NCBI GenBank assembly: GCA_013368795.1
Contig: JABFXX010000536.1
Location: 1-39,923, forward strand
Source of the DNA: Kofleriaceae bacterium
GTDB lineage: Bacteria > Myxococcota_A > Polyangia > Haliangiales > Haliangiaceae
DNA: 39,923 bases
Direction: 5' to 3'
Position 1 is the stretch's first letter. Each line of letters begins with the position of its first letter. This document shows, piece by piece, positions 36,601 through 39,923 of this stretch. The notes under the pieces are model-generated. The model was not told the DNA's origin. It saw only the letters and a list, made by a program, of their open reading frames with translations, and did no database searches. A program made the position numbers and the translations under genes.

Positions 36601-37378
36601 CGGCCTTGGCGTCGAGCGGCTTCATGCCGGCGAAGACGCCCTTGATCTTCGTGATCAGATCCTTCGCCGACTTCAGCTCGGCGTCGGTCAGCGGCTCGGG
36701 CTTCGTCTGGACCGTCGCCGCCGGCTTGTTCGCGATCGGCGGGTTCTTGATCGCGTTGGCGAGCGCGGTGTACGCGTTGCGCGATGCGACCGCGGCCTCG
36801 TCGTCGCCGGTGATCTTCGCGATGAGATCGTCGAGCGGCTTCACGACCGGCTGGCCCTGCGTGGAGCGCAGGTATGCCTTGCCGTCGTCGGTGACGAGCG
36901 CGAGCTTCGCGAGCACGAGCACGCCCGGGCCGTTGATGTCCTGGTGGTTCTGGGTCAGCGCCGCGATCGCCGTGCTGAGATCGCCGAACGTCGCGTCGTC
37001 GGTCTTGCAGTTGTCGCCCGCCATGCGGAGCGCGGCGACGTACTTGTCCTCGGCACCTGCAGCGGTCAGGTAATCGATCGCGAGCTTGAGCCCCGCGGCA
37101 TCCGTCTTCGCGAGCTTGTACGCGGCCTCCTGCAGCTTGCCGGCGTCGCCGCCCGCGAGCTTGACCGTCGGCGAAGCACCACCCGCGTCCGGAGGCGCGA
37201 GGCCGCCGAGTGCACCGACCCAGGTCTTGGGCAGTGCTGCGAATGCTTTTCGCCGCCGCTCGGCATCGGCCGTCGCCGCCGCCTGGTCGTTCGGGGTCGC
37301 CGCCGTAACGGCGCCACCCGCGGCCGGAGGGGCCGGGGTCTTCTGGTCTTGTGGTTGCTGAACGACGCTGGTGCCCAT
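24680..37378 (-). CDS. Giant multidomain toxin/effector-like protein (4,232 residues)
   Basis: The N terminus is Gln/Pro/Ala-rich with no signal peptide. Residues about 36-860 are helical. About 866-1440 has alpha-helical repeats recalling annexin-like arrays (ALLTDELSGNELAKTEGQL). A Gly/Pro/Ala linker (1440-1510) precedes charged helices, then a strongly hydrophobic stretch at 1862-1910 (VVALIITAIVTILTAGTA). A Lys/Glu/Ala-rich linker lies at 2443-2529. A FAD/NAD(P)-type Rossmann region spans about 2815-3430 (IIVGGGWAATADY, VLIYGAGASGAWD), interrupted by four repeats. A C39-like cysteine peptidase lies at about 3525-3770 (C3584 in QQSCVPTAYQIAL, H3734 in GHARVIIGR, D3755 in VADPMDG). The C terminus (about 4050-4232) has a nucleotidyltransferase-like GS (4131-4132) and DVDVE (D4141, D4143), with a later DFD (4224-4226). 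Overall plan: secreted or injected toxin; target unknown. Confidence 0.9.
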   Translation of the reverse strand: MGTSVVQQPQDQKTPAPPAAGGAVTAATPNDQAAATADAERRRKAFAALPKTWVGALGGLAPPDAGGASPTVKLAGGDAGKLQEAAYKLAKTDAAGLKLAIDYLTAAGAEDKYVAALRMAGDNCKTDDATFGDLSTAIAALTQNHQDINGPGVLVLAKLALVTDDGKAYLRSTQGQPVVKPLDDLIAKITGDDEAAVASRNAYTALANAIKNPPIANKPAATVQTKPEPLTDAELKSAKDLITKIKGVFAGMKPLDAKADAKTVAAQKVSPQQMKQLQGLVSGASPRIKDWVYAWRDDQVGPTKGKGVLELMGSYMSPSQVEEVNAILDPVERLHKEVFDLKNGLRDEKAPKTSVYQLMHDFLVAYAADEATRKRVQAHAPLMQQSVRWLSPEEYKTVLRLIVTGKEEANAVDKVHEAADKGDSNAACAAIFELGKEPASLQKLRADLIFVHRLKDQCGQRIKFNGVDTTAYELFLRMCGVDPNDTKEAGSVDKQGEVDPNKNSEPPSAEKLALVEDTLYKPFAKKLADELNSWYTKDSNVMKWLREFQTAAATPDMVDICRRGHIAPGKTLADRIQAQGCDVRLKCQRGLSDDNLHEAERILGFVADQATTGVIGGEGALATDNKPKNGEGKVSLEQALRETTLESGAVLTQVIHDKAAELAGELSRWFGARADHVRSIWNSYKADVNDKVCADLREKTGLARVWAIELLSNAFLPIGGGSLESKLKSELGKEHNDVITEMGMSPTDIAARRTLAEQKAVQDNKDESKNTALMTDATAQVKQAEQSEQFRAPAKALFDGLAGVMRGADDTVLRSLGSQLDAGLKLASSGPAPAGVTAGVKPAPAAEFDVSAKPGGPVHPGQGTPTDFTSFYKKEYGIDPRRHAAEVAKALVTPERTAQHIATLLGIDASQLGPAQKPDDGGEKFVIDASNQTLVGPDFSIAEAEKRAKKMWDLLHENGQIQLVRQEFQGRTMEEQRLIHIAFRRLSGGIDLQFYFQQHLTQQKNFEANKQGEQVQLAVGGGGVGDADKRAIHVIGAIAETEAAAEMAATGKLSIERELSTLVTANNMNAVYTLLEKTSTEEKRAILANNDLMSKLRAFGDDSYEWNRIYKTLTGQADLFDRLESRAHGKHGFIGGAFEATDEKGMGEDIKAYAAQRKVQIRKDVIAEICGGKEPTNKDNKEMVDKEVVRRLKVEFAAHLENPSIRALLTDELSGNELAKTEGQLMNSGEESKVASVLTEGDMTEDEEKILDDIKKMTPKEREAARKNPEYIAQLQKAIHTQGTWRDAMTLLESTEDGSKNGGEDNFAKLEKASRSVRQDNTELMFEQDEVIEALSKLSAEEYARLKADPRLQAQILTSLEGHPEQLAKARQMMAFNADDAEGMTKLKVGDKADPAKGQYTKAQITRLAFLKFSAENQISVGASRGWGVLLQAAIAVYNMKLKPSDADKEAGGGGGGDEGSDKALTAKDLKPENQPAPAAPAGMPASATAKAPPTQAPAQEAKKDGGEPPQTEEGVEKRIRDEILTDTWAAFSGATAAWGTQKSEDASHQRTEIDEVKQQAIIKNAILHKEDPSNVLLMASTGVLGDDEDRIKDTLRKASEEKLIKEWTNCVQHSANGADSLKDKYNAWKTARTEAGRPIDAAPKQEPGAAAPSGDPKAAQKKKDPPKVGSKEWTARNQFKCHIVDTSDVLEDLLLKYTGGLFADDGKTAQDKEKHIKDNSEWLEWRTIVRDRIPNIDRKKIGIEIGAGADKDAMDVLEDPDAKLLSDTLGQLEYDDERYLVDRGKDSNYNIDRLTAGGEGLALDNAMADYRKQVLTGIISDPSKEGAGEEYGKIDAAEKARIDEAKARFNQSDSEFRAAKAAVANVAATVVALIITAIVTILTAGTATGPLLTIFYAAVTAAAASAGSNATKKAIQGTDFEFGKEGLQNIARDTLMAVVTAGTTYYAGKIVNGLFSASSAAEQAALVAKAAADPGFFMQMGRGMVENSLQTGMQGLFESGMAAFDPAMWLDGWNEGWRRGSHAARERAQEIPLEMVRAAAIAAMSHSANAGINKLTGAKPDGWHGQHADTGNRMDLGDRTAFTLKTMGHGAKEGVIMGASEVLLDEKTYRAEGAKPGEMLGHIAQSSAGMAQMSAGMSHMGDASGLHEKKAGEAAMEARSDAATRELLEHGSELKPAEQQMYKQLATEHGGNDTTVLTVKEFKEARRELVDRAVAEFEAREDRKVTPEERAKFEAHLEGATGITDYLARAQAGVGGTPGIQSKKLAEKFDTPAACDKERKRAAELLEKMGQSAEQGKTHAAGVAELGPKQVEAMTEAKKLIDELHASAKTPEDRAAVVALVSRLNMASSELSHNLQTAGGGASVEMVKDQLQVLLDAAAAAPNDASKHTALHQLLITAQVANETTPASAQRAAESAKKNLGDLTKLVDEIRNARDNAARRALSTTEAKTDPATAKEQNTAPVAEPVKDAKKEAPAATTEKDPNAEQEAKKDGQEAKDELAAKEAAAKGKADESTTTGGKTEAVMTAEAKAKSELGSQFAGNTLAADPMRANKGVQSALEHAAPPGSRVHGDVVEIPRGNEHVPLEVKVKVNAEAPSAEFAAVATMHMEGPDHIVITVSPGASEHAVERAVAGKLAEVEHLVRERLAGKRTDTTSALVEGSQSKDLSPQDHNQIAQVKAAIHQIEAAKAKGDAAGAEQLKREAYALVVGMGLLEAAPDKPLHKGPSTETRVVGPEASARRLEMIEKVLGADAAKLRALVGEARNDATTIGDIRTQRAAAREKLRAWCEEQIAARKEANKRLQGQVDAAIGADGTGKVFDKIIVGGGWAATADYISGGAHAAGDGVPGTIAISKGGDPWAGRGDLLMGQNPAELEMRGMAVQPSDLAADPHQFASSKDFSTAVGASAAASGMPTYEGSVTKIEQRPAGEAPGWPEGANWRISANGKTFFASHVDIVSGPGPARVPPAGNKIHDQSGYAADSHGDKFYKYTPGHSDEYHEVPASSVPAEVRARLEAERGSVSKTFVDHESGITVDTSSKPEKYRDKEGNEIPASAVPKEVAHRLGMNPGGADGGPSMVDASGRLQSTRVFDPESGHAIDVLSKKVYGPEGKEVDPATLSTEVRQRLGLNPDGSFRDPRFVAAGNGYSVNPVTGHVIETATGNEVDLSKLDDATRKQLETEMEKRRVGFGGQRMADEYSAGADGKKPDVLIYGAGASGAWDVEQAAAGGANIDWSGRLRLPKPEQFPPGSETRTKLEKLHDPKTSPEERQQLMKDLRDVINAESFKDGFNRRNTLPGVGAYSPEVLDKLDQNARSIVDIQPTTDGRFYVRFSDGTSHVYDKVTVSIGQDAAGPGGVGDLTKGMELKPLRTGGGDIAGAQDSSGTLQIKGAAGASGPIVNQLPPEARKEIRDQAGELPNDSKNIAPAIRNQAGRIAGVNEPDIGGTKALSPEERQQLDKMVKEHGLVDGPEKFREWKAAKDGTETGASSTTNGDKVVEQKPVKNAPEVTERAKGMFAKMDAATRTKHEELFSKAENQGQRILLERALAAGHSLAELEQLRYAMAGLGDVDVLREFSGQGVVQFYQQSCVPTAYQIALANVDPVFAFKLRNNPEMVMEAQRNALVIGGGAQTPREDLHKPPEALKEQLDDPKTAKKLKDSDSYSGKGSSGGIEPTEMIDQQLHKQLEKATGHKYEVITNDQLDYKKPGHGEFAKDGIPHDRIGKAVDANLPVIFGLAGHARVIIGRTVESDGSITYRVADPMDGSVTTMPGSTLDALGALAQSFTIPAEGKSSTMVAKSADPKTASKGDGSTTTGVITGLSPEQAAALGADHVASLPDGLSRQLKGVEPTELDRLGKMLTADPELAARIANKRNFKNALEKSTDMRGFEQHLFAQRLADLKVKGSNYERIMKAVRHAELDGRALEALSDTAIAALAEADTAIAKSREKHSPGDADMGKLREAIAAIERVPGAEALRGALSHQHDLSDIAFIVDPGKAVREKFPSVPKEKMDFLVTHHRDALRALEMASPEDVMRIIAALEAGNPKDVEDILRSYMYKAQKKARKSLDEGGTDGLFPPGYKESLGDRLETSLANLKEARDRGHPFGFEDKPHYDSFMSQLQNELAARDIHGTPKVQGSAMHSKTPGDVDVEIRVSADEFKRLAAKFLADAPEGKGKTDLKRNIEKGKIPSFHFFPNVAPSIGESVAKHTKNPTTGEPLSCQATLIVEGTDFDLGPTMD
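27840..28402 (-). repeat. Four protein-level repeats inside the Rossmann domain of the giant protein
   Basis: Four degenerate units of about 45-60 residues (roughly residues 2993-3180) end in a similar helix: YHEVPASSVPAEVRARL, GNEIPASAVPKEVAHRLGMN, GKEVDPATLSTEVRQRLGLN and GNEVDLSKLDDATRKQLE. Each is preceded by a beta element such as DPESGHAIDVLSKKVYGPEG or NPVTGHVIETATGNEV. They sit between the first and second dinucleotide-binding motifs, so they are an insertion into that domain. Confidence 0.7.
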
Positions 37379-37408
37379 GTCACCCCAAGGGATGCGTTGC
37401 GCTTGGTG

Positions 37409-37414
37409 ATTTTA
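37409..37414 (-). promoter_or_regulatory. Possible -10 element of the giant gene
   Basis: Minus-strand TAAAAT (five of six matches) stands in an AT-rich island (GAAACGTAAAATCACC) about 30 nt upstream of the ATG at 37378, in the 74-bp gap after the preceding gene. No good -35 lies 16-18 bp upstream. It may give the giant gene its own transcript in addition to readthrough. Confidence 0.3.
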
Positions 37415-37444
37415 CGTTTCACCGGCCGCAACTACCCCTCCGCT

Positions 37445-37462
37445 ACCGCGAACTATCGCGGT
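37445..37462 (-). terminator. Short hairpin over the stop codon of the upstream gene
   Basis: ACCGCGA and TCGCGGT form a perfect 7-bp stem with a 4-nt loop at the TAG stop of the 277-residue gene. No T-run follows. It may be an RNA processing or attenuation signal separating the two small genes from the giant gene, or a chance palindrome in GC-rich DNA. Confidence 0.3.
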
Positions 37463-38286
37463 GCGATACGGGCCCACACGAGCACGTCGGCCGGCTCGTG
37501 CGGACCGAGCACCAGCTCGACACCCGACAGCTCGTCCGCGGCCATCGCGCCGGCGAGCTCGCCCAGACGCCGCGGCACCTCTTTGGCCTCGGAATCATTG
37601 AGGACCAGCCCCTCGGCCAGCCGGACCGCGGTCTGCCAGGAGGCGATCGGATAGGTGATCCCGAACGTCCCCGACACGCCGCCCTGGCCGCAGCCGGTCG
37701 ACACGACGATCTCGCCGCCCCGCGACAGCTGGGGGTGAAGCCGCGTCCACAGCCGGCGCTGGGCATCCGTGACGCCGATCCCTTCCCCGAGCTGGGTGAT
37801 CGCCTCGATCAGCATCGCCTCGGTCGCCTTGTCGCGCGCCGGGTAGCGAACCTCGAGCTGGGCGCGGCTGCCATCGATCGCGCGCGACACGCCGGTGACC
37901 CGGCCGCCCGCGATCGAGCAGAGCTGCTCCACGAGATCGAGCCACGCTTCGCGATGCGCCGCGGGTGCCGCAAGGGCGGCCGCGCGCACATCGAAGGGGC
38001 CCGCATCGGCGAGCAGGACGAACAGGTTCTCGCCCTCGACCCGCGCGCGGATCCTTTCGGCCGGCTTCTCCGGCGGCGGCTGCGTCGGCGCGAGCGCGTG
38101 AAGCGCGTCGCGGTGATACGGCAGCACGAGCTCGAACGTGCTGCTCTGCGCGGAGGCACCGACGAGCAAGTCGCTCGTTCGCGCGGCGACGGCGGCGGCC
38201 TGCAATGCGGGCGCGAGCGTCGTGTCGCGCAGCTTCAGGACGAGGCCGAGTCGCGCGAGCCGGGAGACGTCCTCGAACAAGGTCAC
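37453..38286 (-). CDS. Unrecognised 277-residue protein upstream of the giant gene
   Basis: I do not recognise the family. The soluble alpha/beta protein has no signal peptide or membrane segment. It begins TLFEDVSRLARLGLVLKLRD and includes STGCGQGGVSGTFGITYPIA (about 205-224), a Gly-rich segment without a known active-site pattern, and ends LVLGPHEPADVLVWARIAPR. The frame is open further upstream, but that part is Arg-rich shadow sequence. GTG 38286 is preferred because it overlaps the upstream stop as GTGA (38283-38286) and has GGAG 12 nt before it. Translational coupling to the 191-residue gene implies a joint function. The giant gene begins 75 nt after its stop. Confidence 0.75.
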   Translation of the reverse strand: MTLFEDVSRLARLGLVLKLRDTTLAPALQAAAVAARTSDLLVGASAQSSTFELVLPYHRDALHALAPTQPPPEKPAERIRARVEGENLFVLLADAGPFDVRAAALAAPAAHREAWLDLVEQLCSIAGGRVTGVSRAIDGSRAQLEVRYPARDKATEAMLIEAITQLGEGIGVTDAQRRLWTRLHPQLSRGGEIVVSTGCGQGGVSGTFGITYPIASWQTAVRLAEGLVLNDSEAKEVPRRLGELAGAMAADELSGVELVLGPHEPADVLVWARIAPR

Positions 38287-38858
38287 GGCGGCAGGATACT
38301 CCGCACGAGGGCGTGCAAGCGGTCCGCGTGGCGCGGATTCGATGCGTGCTCGAGCACCGCGACGAGCTTCACGTCGCGCGACACGAGCGTGCGCAACGCG
38401 GCGAGCGCGAGCTCGTCGGGCTGCGCGGCGAGCCACGACAGCCAGGACGACACGATGAGATCGGGTGGCAAGCGCGTCACGCGCGCAGCAACGTGATCGT
38501 CGAAGTCCCGGACCGCAAGCGACGCACCGGCGGCGCAGTCACCGATCTCGGCGGCGAGCCCCGCGAGCGAGATGCCGGTGACGCCGGCCGCGATCAGCCT
38601 GCGCACGACGCGCCGCCGCGTCGTCGCGAGCTCCGGCCGCGCCCCGAGCTGGTGAAGCGCCGCGCACACCGCGTTGGCCGCGCCGCGCGACACCGCCGCG
38701 TCGACGAGCGCGAGGTCGTCGACCGCATCTGCGATGCAATCTGGGATCGGCTGTTCGGTGACCGAGACGAGCCGGACTACCTGCACGAGCGCGTCGACGC
38801 GCGCGCGTCCCGGCTTGTCGGGATCCGCGGCGATCGCAGCGGCGGCGTGAAGATCCAT
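38283..38858 (-). CDS. Unrecognised 191-residue helical protein
   Basis: This Ala/Leu/Arg-rich protein is predicted all-helical from composition (MDLHAAAAIAADPDKPGRAR... SWLSWLAAQPDELALAALRT...), perhaps HEAT/ARM-like pairs of helices; I know no matching family. No signal peptide or membrane span is seen. ATG 38858 is preferred (it directly follows a GGGGGA sequence, which is closer than ideal); TTG 38877 is an alternative. Its stop overlaps the start of the 277-residue gene by 4 nt. It is the first gene of the minus-strand series leading to the giant gene and is divergent, only 30 bp away, from the AAA+ ATPase gene, so the two promoters must overlap or lie inside coding sequence. Confidence 0.72.
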   Translation of the reverse strand: MDLHAAAAIAADPDKPGRARVDALVQVVRLVSVTEQPIPDCIADAVDDLALVDAAVSRGAANAVCAALHQLGARPELATTRRRVVRRLIAAGVTGISLAGLAAEIGDCAAGASLAVRDFDDHVAARVTRLPPDLIVSSWLSWLAAQPDELALAALRTLVSRDVKLVAVLEHASNPRHADRLHALVRSILPP

Positions 38859-38888
38859 TCCCCCGCATCGTGCCAAACTGTGCAGCGG

Positions 38889-39923
38889 ATGGCACGGCCG
38901 TACCGCAGCGCGCGCGAGCTCATGGACGATATCGTCAATCTCGCGTTCGATCTCGCGACCAGGCAGATCACGGTCTACACCGAGGTCGGGTTCCTGCCGC
39001 GCGCCACCGACGAGTTCAGCGGCACCTATGTCAGCTTTGCCGACGTGCGCACGCTCCTCGACGGTGGCAAGGCGCCGACGCCCGAGGCACTCGCCCGCGT
39101 CGCCGAGCTCGACGCTGCGATCGAGGCCGCCGGCGAGCACATCGACGCCCGCCTCGAGGCGAGCCGCGCCGCCGGTGCGCCGCTTCCGCTCGACGAGCTG
39201 CGCACGCAGCTCGGGCTTTCGCCGACGGAGTTCCGCGCGCTCGCCGTCGTGCTCGCGATCGAGACGAACCAGCGCATGCGCCAGCTCATGCGCTACCTCG
39301 TCATCGACGCGACGCGCGTGCACCCCGACATCGGCCTGCTCGAGCTGCTCGTCTATCAAGCGCCGGCGCTGCGCGAGCGCTGGGTTCGCGAGCTCGCGCC
39401 CGACGGCACGCTGTTCCGCTATCGCATCTTCGAGCCGGTCGGCCGCGGCGACGAGCCGTTCCTCATGCGCGCGCTCCGGCTGTCGCCGCGCGTGATCGAG
39501 ACCGCGGTCGGCATGACGCGTCTCGATCCATACGTCGCGCAGTTCGCCGAGCTGCACGACGCCCCCGCGACGTTCGACGTGCTCGAGCTGCCGCGCGAGA
39601 CCAAGGAGCACGCGGTCGCGCTGCTCGACGACGCGATCGCCTCCGGCCGCATGGGCACGCTGCGCCCGGTGCTGCTCGTCCAGGGCCCCGAGGGCTCGGG
39701 CCGGCGCACGCTGGTCGAAGGCGCGGCGGCGGCGCTCAACGCGACGATCCTGCGCGTGCGCTGCGCCGACCTTCCGCGCGATCCGTTCGAGCTCGCGCGG
39801 TCGATTCAAGCGCTCGGTCGCGAGGCCCTGCTCGCACGCGCGGTGCTCGTGCTCGATGGGGTCGATTATCTCTCCGCGGATCCGGAGACCGGGCGTCCCG
39901 ATCGCGCGAGCGTGATCGATCGC
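38889..39923 (+). CDS. AAA+ ATPase with N-terminal winged-helix domain, eCIS-type, 5' part only
   Basis: The 345 codons seen run off the window. Residues about 95-205 (LPLDELRTQLGLSPTEFRAL, LLELLVYQAPALRER, PFLMRALRLSPRVIE) match the winged-helix module that precedes AAA+ domains in the ATPases of extracellular contractile injection systems (Afp15/Pvc15-like). A P-loop-like segment follows at about residues 255-269, LLVQGPEGSGRRTLV, in which the Walker A Lys is Arg and the next Ser/Thr is also Arg. The Walker B-like segment VLVLDGVDYL has Gly where the catalytic Glu is expected. This first AAA module is therefore probably inactive or atypical; a second, canonical module may lie beyond the edge. 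In eCIS the ATPase acts in assembly or loading. ATG 38889 is preferred; GTG 38880 is possible. Confidence 0.8.
   Translation, partial: MARPYRSARELMDDIVNLAFDLATRQITVYTEVGFLPRATDEFSGTYVSFADVRTLLDGGKAPTPEALARVAELDAAIEAAGEHIDARLEASRAAGAPLPLDELRTQLGLSPTEFRALAVVLAIETNQRMRQLMRYLVIDATRVHPDIGLLELLVYQAPALRERWVRELAPDGTLFRYRIFEPVGRGDEPFLMRALRLSPRVIETAVGMTRLDPYVAQFAELHDAPATFDVLELPRETKEHAVALLDDAIASGRMGTLRPVLLVQGPEGSGRRTLVEGAAAALNATILRVRCADLPRDPFELARSIQALGREALLARAVLVLDGVDYLSADPETGRPDRASVIDR

Noticed and set aside
24680-37378. DUF4157 (HExxH) leader typical of eCIS cargo in the giant protein
   Set aside because: I looked for HExxH in the N-terminal region and did not find it, so an eCIS-cargo label cannot rest on that domain.
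38287-38436. Upstream extension of the 277-residue protein
   Set aside because: The extension is almost only Ala and Arg, overlaps the coupled upstream gene in another frame, and GTG 38286 has the typical GTGA overlap.
38859-39809. Upstream extension of the 191-residue protein across the AAA+ gene
   Set aside because: It is antisense to the clearly coding winged-helix/AAA+ frame; the composition is typical of shadow frames in GC-rich DNA.

Overview
This is a very GC-rich bacterial window whose coding frames have an extreme G/C bias at the third codon position. The gene content points to the Myxococcota (former Deltaproteobacteria, perhaps a Haliangium/Kofleriaceae-like or Polyangia-like lineage). 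The supporting signs are a delta-60-repeat lipoprotein, a HEAT-repeat exported protein, a 3,781-residue tetratricopeptide protein, a TIGR02996/leucine-rich-repeat protein and a 4,232-residue multidomain protein. The lineage is inferred from these families; no marker gene was compared. No tRNA, rRNA, CRISPR array, insertion sequence or attachment site was recognised.

Region 1 (about 1-6.5 kb, minus strand) is the conserved housekeeping cluster queA-tgt-yajC-secD-secF. QueA and Tgt make queuosine in tRNA, and YajC/SecD/SecF are the accessory complex of the Sec translocon. A sigma-70-like promoter overlaps the end of tgt and could drive yajC-secD-secF separately. A strong intrinsic terminator follows secF, and beyond it lies the 5' part of a delta-60-repeat lipoprotein gene cut by the window edge.

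Region 2 (6.5-23.7 kb) contains accessory repeat proteins. An exported HEAT-repeat protein on the plus strand converges on the giant TPR protein on the minus strand. Divergent from the TPR gene is a plus-strand cluster: a small hydrophilic protein (uncertain), a TIGR02996/LRR protein, an unrecognised 303-residue protein and a PPP-type metallophosphoesterase.

Region 3 (23.7-39.9 kb) is the most interesting part. A minus-strand series runs from two translationally coupled unknown genes (38858-37453) to a 12.7-kb gene (37378-24680), then a 158-residue gene whose start codon overlaps the giant's stop codon, then a 147-residue gene. The giant protein has a hydrophilic N terminus with no signal peptide, long helical arrays, one strongly hydrophobic segment, an FAD/NAD(P)-type Rossmann domain interrupted by four repeats, a C39-like cysteine-peptidase domain with a visible Cys/His/Asp set, and a C-terminal nucleotidyltransferase-like domain with a GS...DxD motif. 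This layout (long delivery/processing body, C-terminal enzyme, small coupled gene directly behind) is that of a polymorphic toxin with an immunity gene. Divergent from the series, 30 bp away, begins a winged-helix AAA+ ATPase of the kind found in extracellular contractile injection system (eCIS) loci, with degenerate Walker motifs in the part seen. My working hypothesis is that region 3 is the edge of an eCIS or related contractile-injection locus with a giant effector and its protection genes. No structural (sheath, tube, baseplate) gene is inside the window, so that link is inference.
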